A stretch of DNA of 64,000 nucleotides, from contig NZ_JAKFGM010000001.1 of the NCBI RefSeq assembly GCF_021502585.1, positions 310,001-374,000 on the forward strand. Reading direction: 5' to 3'. This DNA is from Sphingomonas cremea. GTDB taxonomy: Bacteria > Pseudomonadota > Alphaproteobacteria > Sphingomonadales > Sphingomonadaceae. A program made the translations under genes and the position numbers. Under the pieces are notes generated by a model. That model made no database searches, was not told where the DNA came from, and saw only the letters and a list, made by a program, of their open reading frames with translations. Below are positions 60,239 through 64,000 of this stretch, in pieces; the first letter of the stretch is position 1; every line of letters begins with the position of its first letter.

Positions 60239-62869
60239 ATGACTGACCGGACGACTCGCGCGCTGACTTTGGCTCTGCTCGCTTCCACCGCATTCGTAGC
60301 ACCGGCATTCGCACAGGAGGTTCCTGCTGCCCCCGAAGCGGCGGCGCAAGCCGCACAGGACACTCGCGAACAGGAAGGCCCAAAAGAGGCCACGGCCGAC
60401 GAGTCCAATGTTATCGTCGTTACGGCAACCAAGCGCGAAGAGAATCTACAGGACGTCCCGGTCAGCATCCAGGCGCTCGGTACAAAGCGCCTCGACCAGC
60501 TCAATATTTCGAATTTTGAAGAATATACCCAGCAACTACCGTCGGTGAGCTATCAGACGATCGCACCGGGCTCGACCGTGGTTTATATGCGCGGTGTTGC
60601 GACTGGCGGGGACGGCAATCACACAGGATCGCTGCCCTCGGTCGGTTCCTATCTAGACGAGCAGCCAATCACGACGATCGGCGGCACGCTCGACGTCCAT
60701 GTTTACGACATGGCGCGGATCGAGAGCCTCGCTGGCCCGCAGGGCACGCTATACGGTGCGTCTAGCGAGGCCGGCACGATCCGCCTCATTACCAACAAGC
60801 CCGAGCTAGGTATCACGACGGGACGTATCGACAGCGAGATAAACAAGACCGCTCATGGCGGCTGGGGCGGCAACGTTGAGGGCATGATAAATCTGCCGGT
60901 GACCGATAATATCGCGTTCCGGGCAGTCGCATTTTACCAGCGCGATGCCGGTTATATCGACAATGTTCGGGGCACCCACACTTATTGCGGCGATGCGGTA
61001 AAAGCGCCTGATCCCGACAATCCTGGCGAGGAAATAACCGTTGGTTGTGTGCACAATGGGTTCACCATCGACAATAAGGACGTGGTCGAGAAGAATTTCA
61101 ACGATCTGCGGACTTACGGCGGGCGCGCTGCGCTCAAAATCGACCTCGATGAAAATTGGACGATTACGCCGACCATTATGCACCAGAACACGAAATCGCA
61201 CGGTGTGTTCTTCATGGACAAAGACCAGCCCGATCTAGATGTCGTGCGGTACCGCAAAGAACCCAGCAAGGACAAATTCACCCAAGTCGCACTTACGATC
61301 GAAGGTAAGATTGCCAATTTCGACATTACCTATGCCGGCGCATACATGCATCGGCCAACCGACAGCATCAGCGATTATAGTGAATATACGGCCGTCTACG
61401 ACGATTATTACGAGTCATATGGCGGTCTCGCGAACTACTTTTATTTCTCCGACAACGCGGGCAACCCGATCGATCCCACGCAATACATTCATGGCACGAA
61501 TAATTTCAAAAAGTGGAGTCAGGAACTGCGGGTTGCATCGCCGTCGGAAAATCGATTCCGCGTGCTTACTGGTATCTTCTACCAGCACCAGAGCAATGAT
61601 ATTTTCCAAGACTACAAAGTCGATAATCTTGCTGACGATTTGTCGGTCAATGGCGTTCCGGGAACAATTTGGCTGACCAAGCAGGAACGGATCGACCGCG
61701 ACTTTGCGCTGTTCGGAGAGGCCAGTTTCGACGTCACGCCGACGATCACGCTCACCGGCGGTGGACGCTATTACAAGTTCCGCAATACCGTGTTCGGATT
61801 CGCCGGTTTCGGACGCAATCCTGACTACTTCCAAGACGCAGAAGATAATCCGCCACCGAATGCGGCGGGCAGTTCCAAAACGGGCGTGGCTCAGTGCTTT
61901 ACTGTCAGCGGATTGACGCTGCGCAACGCACAGATTGCGGGAGCGGACACTACCCTAATCCACGATGGCGAGCTCAATGGCACGCCCTGTATCAATGTTG
62001 GCGAGTTCCAGAACGGCGAGGTCAAGCCCAAGGAGAGCAAGGACCATGGCTGGACATATCGTTTCAATGGAACCTGGAAGCCGCACGACGACCTCATGTT
62101 TTATGCGACATGGTCAAAGGGATTCAGGCCGGGCGGCATCAATCGCCAGCCAGGTCTCGCCGGCTACGACCCGGATTTCCTGATCAATTACGAGCTAGGC
62201 TGGAAGACGACCTTTGGCCGCTTCCAATGGAATGGCGCAGTCTATCACCAGAAATGGAAGACGTTCCAATTCAGCTACCTCGGCGAAAACAGCCTGACGG
62301 TGGTTCAGAACGGCCGCGATGCCAAGATTAACGGCATCGAGACGGACGTTAGCTATGCCGCAGGGGGCCTGTCGCTGAGAGCAGCAGCGGCGTACACGGA
62401 TGCCAAGACCAAGGGTAATATTTGCAACCTTGCCGATGGCAACTCCGATTGTTCAGGCCCTGACGATTTTGTCGTTGCGCCGTCCGGCACGCGTCTGCCT
62501 GTCACGCCCAAGTTCAAGATGACAGCAACCGCGCGCTATTCCTGGCCCGTCAGCGTTGGCAGGGCCCATGTGCAAGCCGGAATTGCTCACCAGGGTTCGG
62601 CGAGCGCCGACCTTCGCAAGGCCACCGAGGCGCCTTTGGGCGTGATCTATAATCCAAACGACTTTCTTGGCCGGATTAAATCTTCGACGCTGGTCAACCT
62701 CTTTGCCGGGTTCGACTGGAGCGATTACAGTGTCGAACTCTATGCATCGAACGTCTTCGATCAGCGCAATGAACTGTCGCGATTCGTGGTCTGCAGCATC
62801 TGCACGTCAACCAAGATTGTGCCGGGAACGCCAAGAACAATCGGCCTGAGGCTCGGTGCGAAGTTCTGA
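60239..62869 (+). CDS. TonB-dependent receptor
   Basis: Outer-membrane receptor of 876 residues. A signal peptide ends at AFAQ, the TonB box is NVIVVTATKREE, the plug follows with NLQDVPVSIQALGTKRLDQL, GSTVVYMRGVATGGDG, IESLAGPQGTLYGASSEAGTIRL (in parts), then a 22-strand-sized barrel that ends TIGLRLGAKF with the expected final aromatic residue. GGGGGGA is the ribosome site at 60229-60235 for ATG 60239. The ligand is not known. Unlike the receptor at 25100 it has no tail after the barrel. A hairpin follows the stop. Confidence 0.94.
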   Translation: MTDRTTRALTLALLASTAFVAPAFAQEVPAAPEAAAQAAQDTREQEGPKEATADESNVIVVTATKREENLQDVPVSIQALGTKRLDQLNISNFEEYTQQLPSVSYQTIAPGSTVVYMRGVATGGDGNHTGSLPSVGSYLDEQPITTIGGTLDVHVYDMARIESLAGPQGTLYGASSEAGTIRLITNKPELGITTGRIDSEINKTAHGGWGGNVEGMINLPVTDNIAFRAVAFYQRDAGYIDNVRGTHTYCGDAVKAPDPDNPGEEITVGCVHNGFTIDNKDVVEKNFNDLRTYGGRAALKIDLDENWTITPTIMHQNTKSHGVFFMDKDQPDLDVVRYRKEPSKDKFTQVALTIEGKIANFDITYAGAYMHRPTDSISDYSEYTAVYDDYYESYGGLANYFYFSDNAGNPIDPTQYIHGTNNFKKWSQELRVASPSENRFRVLTGIFYQHQSNDIFQDYKVDNLADDLSVNGVPGTIWLTKQERIDRDFALFGEASFDVTPTITLTGGGRYYKFRNTVFGFAGFGRNPDYFQDAEDNPPPNAAGSSKTGVAQCFTVSGLTLRNAQIAGADTTLIHDGELNGTPCINVGEFQNGEVKPKESKDHGWTYRFNGTWKPHDDLMFYATWSKGFRPGGINRQPGLAGYDPDFLINYELGWKTTFGRFQWNGAVYHQKWKTFQFSYLGENSLTVVQNGRDAKINGIETDVSYAAGGLSLRAAAAYTDAKTKGNICNLADGNSDCSGPDDFVVAPSGTRLPVTPKFKMTATARYSWPVSVGRAHVQAGIAHQGSASADLRKATEAPLGVIYNPNDFLGRIKSSTLVNLFAGFDWSDYSVELYASNVFDQRNELSRFVVCSICTSTKIVPGTPRTIGLRLGAKF

Positions 62870-62877
62870 TCTGCATA

Positions 62878-62907
62878 ATGGAGCGCCATCTGAAGATGGC
62901 GCTCCAT
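62878..62907. terminator. Perfect stem-loop after the TonB receptor
   Basis: ATGGAGCGCCATC (62878-62890) and GATGGCGCTCCAT (62895-62907) form a perfect 13-base stem with a TGAA loop, ending 38 bases after the receptor stop. It is followed by ATTTGAGG, only weakly T-rich. Confidence 0.7.
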
Positions 62908-62923
62908 ATTTGAGGGGACAGCC

Positions 62924-63109
62924 GTGAGACCCTTCACGACGATAGCCGCCATTATATTCGGACTGATGGCGTTGCTTCACGCCTATCGGCTAGCCACTCA
63001 TTTCCAGCTAATCATCGGTAGTCACACGATCGCTCAAGGTCTGAGTTGGGTCGCGGTGGTCCTGACTGGGTTGCTGAGCTACGGACTGTTCCGCGAGGCG
63101 AAGCGCTAA
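62924..63109 (+). CDS. Small two-helix membrane protein
   Basis: A 61-residue protein with two hydrophobic segments (FTTIAAIIFGLMALLHAYRLA and GLSWVAVVLTGLLSYGLF, first read in part) and a basic end, FREAKR. GTG 62924 has AGGGG just upstream, which supports translation. Its function is unknown. It overlaps the ychF stop by four bases in convergent layout. It may be cotranscribed past the hairpin, but the position after a perfect stem suggests a separate low-level message. Confidence 0.65.
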   Translation: MRPFTTIAAIIFGLMALLHAYRLATHFQLIIGSHTIAQGLSWVAVVLTGLLSYGLFREAKR

Positions 63110-64000
63110 ACGTTGAACTTGAAGTGGAGGACGTCACCGTCCTTCACGACATATTCCTTGCCTTCCTGCCGAAGCTTGCCCGCATCCCGTGCGCCGGCTT
63201 CTCCATTAAGCGCGATATAGTCGTCATAGGCGATGGTTTCGGCGCGGATGAAGCCACGCTCGAAGTCGGTGTGGATCTCGCCCGCCGCCTGCGGTGCTTT
63301 TGAGCCCTTTTCGACCGTCCACGCGCGCGCCTCCTTTGGCCCAACCGTGAAGAAGGTAATGAGGTGCAGCAGGTCGTATCCGGCCCGAATGACCCGAGCG
63401 AGGCCCGTTTCGTGCAGCCCCATCTCCTCGAGGAAGGCCAGCCGCTCGTCCATGTCCATGGTAACAAGGTCCGCCTCGATCGCGGCGGATACGACCACCG
63501 CATTTGCACCCTCGGCTTTGGCCTTTTCGAATACGCGTGCCGAATGGTCGTTACCGTTCGCCGCTTCATCCTCATTGACGTTGCAGACATAGAGTACCGG
63601 CTTGGCCGTCAGCAGCTGCGCTTGGGCGAAGACCCGCGCTTCTTCATCGTCCTTGGGCTTGGTCAGCCGGGCGGGCTTGCCTTCGCGAAGAAGATCGAGA
63701 GCCTGGCTCAGGACCGATGCGGCGAACTTCGATTCCTTGTCGCCCTGCTGGCCGCGTTTGATGAGGTTTGGGACACGCTTTTCAAGGCCTTCGAGGTCGG
63801 AAAGCAGCAGCTCGGTCTCGACCACTTCTGCGTCGGCCACCGGATCGACCCGATTTTCGACGTGCTGAATGTCGTCATTCTCGAAACAGCGCAGGACATG
63901 GACGATTGCGTCCACTTCGCGGATGTTGCCCAGGAACTGGTTGCCAAGCCCTTCGCCCTTCGACGCGCCTTTCACCAGCCCGGCAATGTCGACGAATGCG
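63106..64000 (-). CDS. ychF: Redox-regulated ATPase YchF, N-terminal part beyond window
   Basis: OLA1/YchF-type ATPase of the Obg superfamily that binds ribosomes. The C-terminal 297 residues are in the window. Marks are [42 protein letters not shown] (in parts, [20 protein letters not shown]), [31 protein letters not shown] with the usual NxxE site, and the TGS-like C-terminus [20 protein letters not shown] and [18 protein letters not shown] (in part). The P-loop lies outside. It converges with the small membrane protein gene. Confidence 0.96.
   Translation of the reverse strand, partial: AFVDIAGLVKGASKGEGLGNQFLGNIREVDAIVHVLRCFENDDIQHVENRVDPVADAEVVETELLLSDLEGLEKRVPNLIKRGQQGDKESKFAASVLSQALDLLREGKPARLTKPKDDEEARVFAQAQLLTAKPVLYVCNVNEDEAANGNDHSARVFEKAKAEGANAVVVSAAIEADLVTMDMDERLAFLEEMGLHETGLARVIRAGYDLLHLITFFTVGPKEARAWTVEKGSKAPQAAGEIHTDFERGFIRAETIAYDDYIALNGEAGARDAGKLRQEGKEYVVKDGDVLHFKFNV

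Noticed and set aside
1-64000. tRNA, rRNA, insertion sequences, prophage, toxin-antitoxin or defence loci
   Set aside because: Gaps are too short and no matching motifs (transposase, integrase other than XerC, restriction enzymes) appear in the frames I read.

Overview
The window is a densely packed, GC-rich chromosomal segment from an alphaproteobacterium, most likely a member of the Sphingomonadales (Sphingomonas or a close relative). The evidence is a GcrA cell-cycle regulator, a DUF484-XerC pair, a Rieske/cytochrome b/cytochrome c1 operon, two large TonB-dependent receptors with alanine-rich leaders and IVTATKR-type TonB boxes, a TPR-sulfotransferase beside one receptor, a sphingan-type UDP-glucose dehydrogenase and sugar transferase pair, and housekeeping genes in the order usual for the group. 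I see no rRNA, tRNA, CRISPR array, insertion sequence or prophage. Base composition and codon use look even throughout. No gene-free gap exceeds 300 bases.

Layout. 1-6152: signal peptidase I (cut by the window edge), then a tightly overlapping chain of pgi, glutathione reductase, a COG1233-type FAD oxidoreductase and a CaiB-type CoA-transferase. 6149-8082: a TelA/XpaC-like pair on the minus strand. 8298-10494: one TadG-like and two TadE-like pseudopilin-type genes without the Tad machinery. 10495-15381: enoyl-CoA hydratase, transaldolase, DUF484-xerC, DedA, gshB. 15413-20452: yraN, a small lipoprotein, rsmI, an LppC-type lipoprotein, hemW and two tandem CAP-domain proteins; two divergent pairs here share a CATG at their start codons. 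20432-23797: rdgB, rph, hrcA, grpE and a STAS-like protein. 23822-27814: a TonB receptor followed at once by a Tat-exported sarcosine-oxidase-like flavoprotein. 27897-31099: a small metallopeptidase-like protein, acpP, fabF, mltG. 31100-34903: SH3-like protein, MarR regulator, M17 aminopeptidase, rimO carrying a translated palindromic insert. 35032-41634: ugd and sugar transferase, an MHS transporter overlapping parE, and an Hsp20 gene with a strong sigma32-type promoter. 41742-50405: a phytanoyl-CoA dioxygenase-like gene with gcrA, a lone ABC-2 permease, argD-argF-hslO, a DUF3617-like protein, and DUF3147-queC-queE behind a structured leader. 50480-57980: an Asn/Asp/Ala-repeat lipoprotein, lipB, a membrane protein, hemF-trmL, petABC-apt and a Gly/Tyr-rich lipoprotein. 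57984-64000: a MaoC dehydratase, the TPR-sulfotransferase, the second TonB receptor, a tiny membrane protein and ychF (cut by the window edge).

Most of this is core genome: central carbon, redox, heme, lipoate, queuosine and arginine synthesis, respiration, protein quality control and envelope assembly. The less ordinary parts are the TonB receptor with a proline-rich, two-cysteine tail plus its flavoenzyme, the hairpin insertion translated inside rimO, the structured leader before the queuosine genes, the orphan Tad-like trio, and the two zero-gap divergent start junctions.
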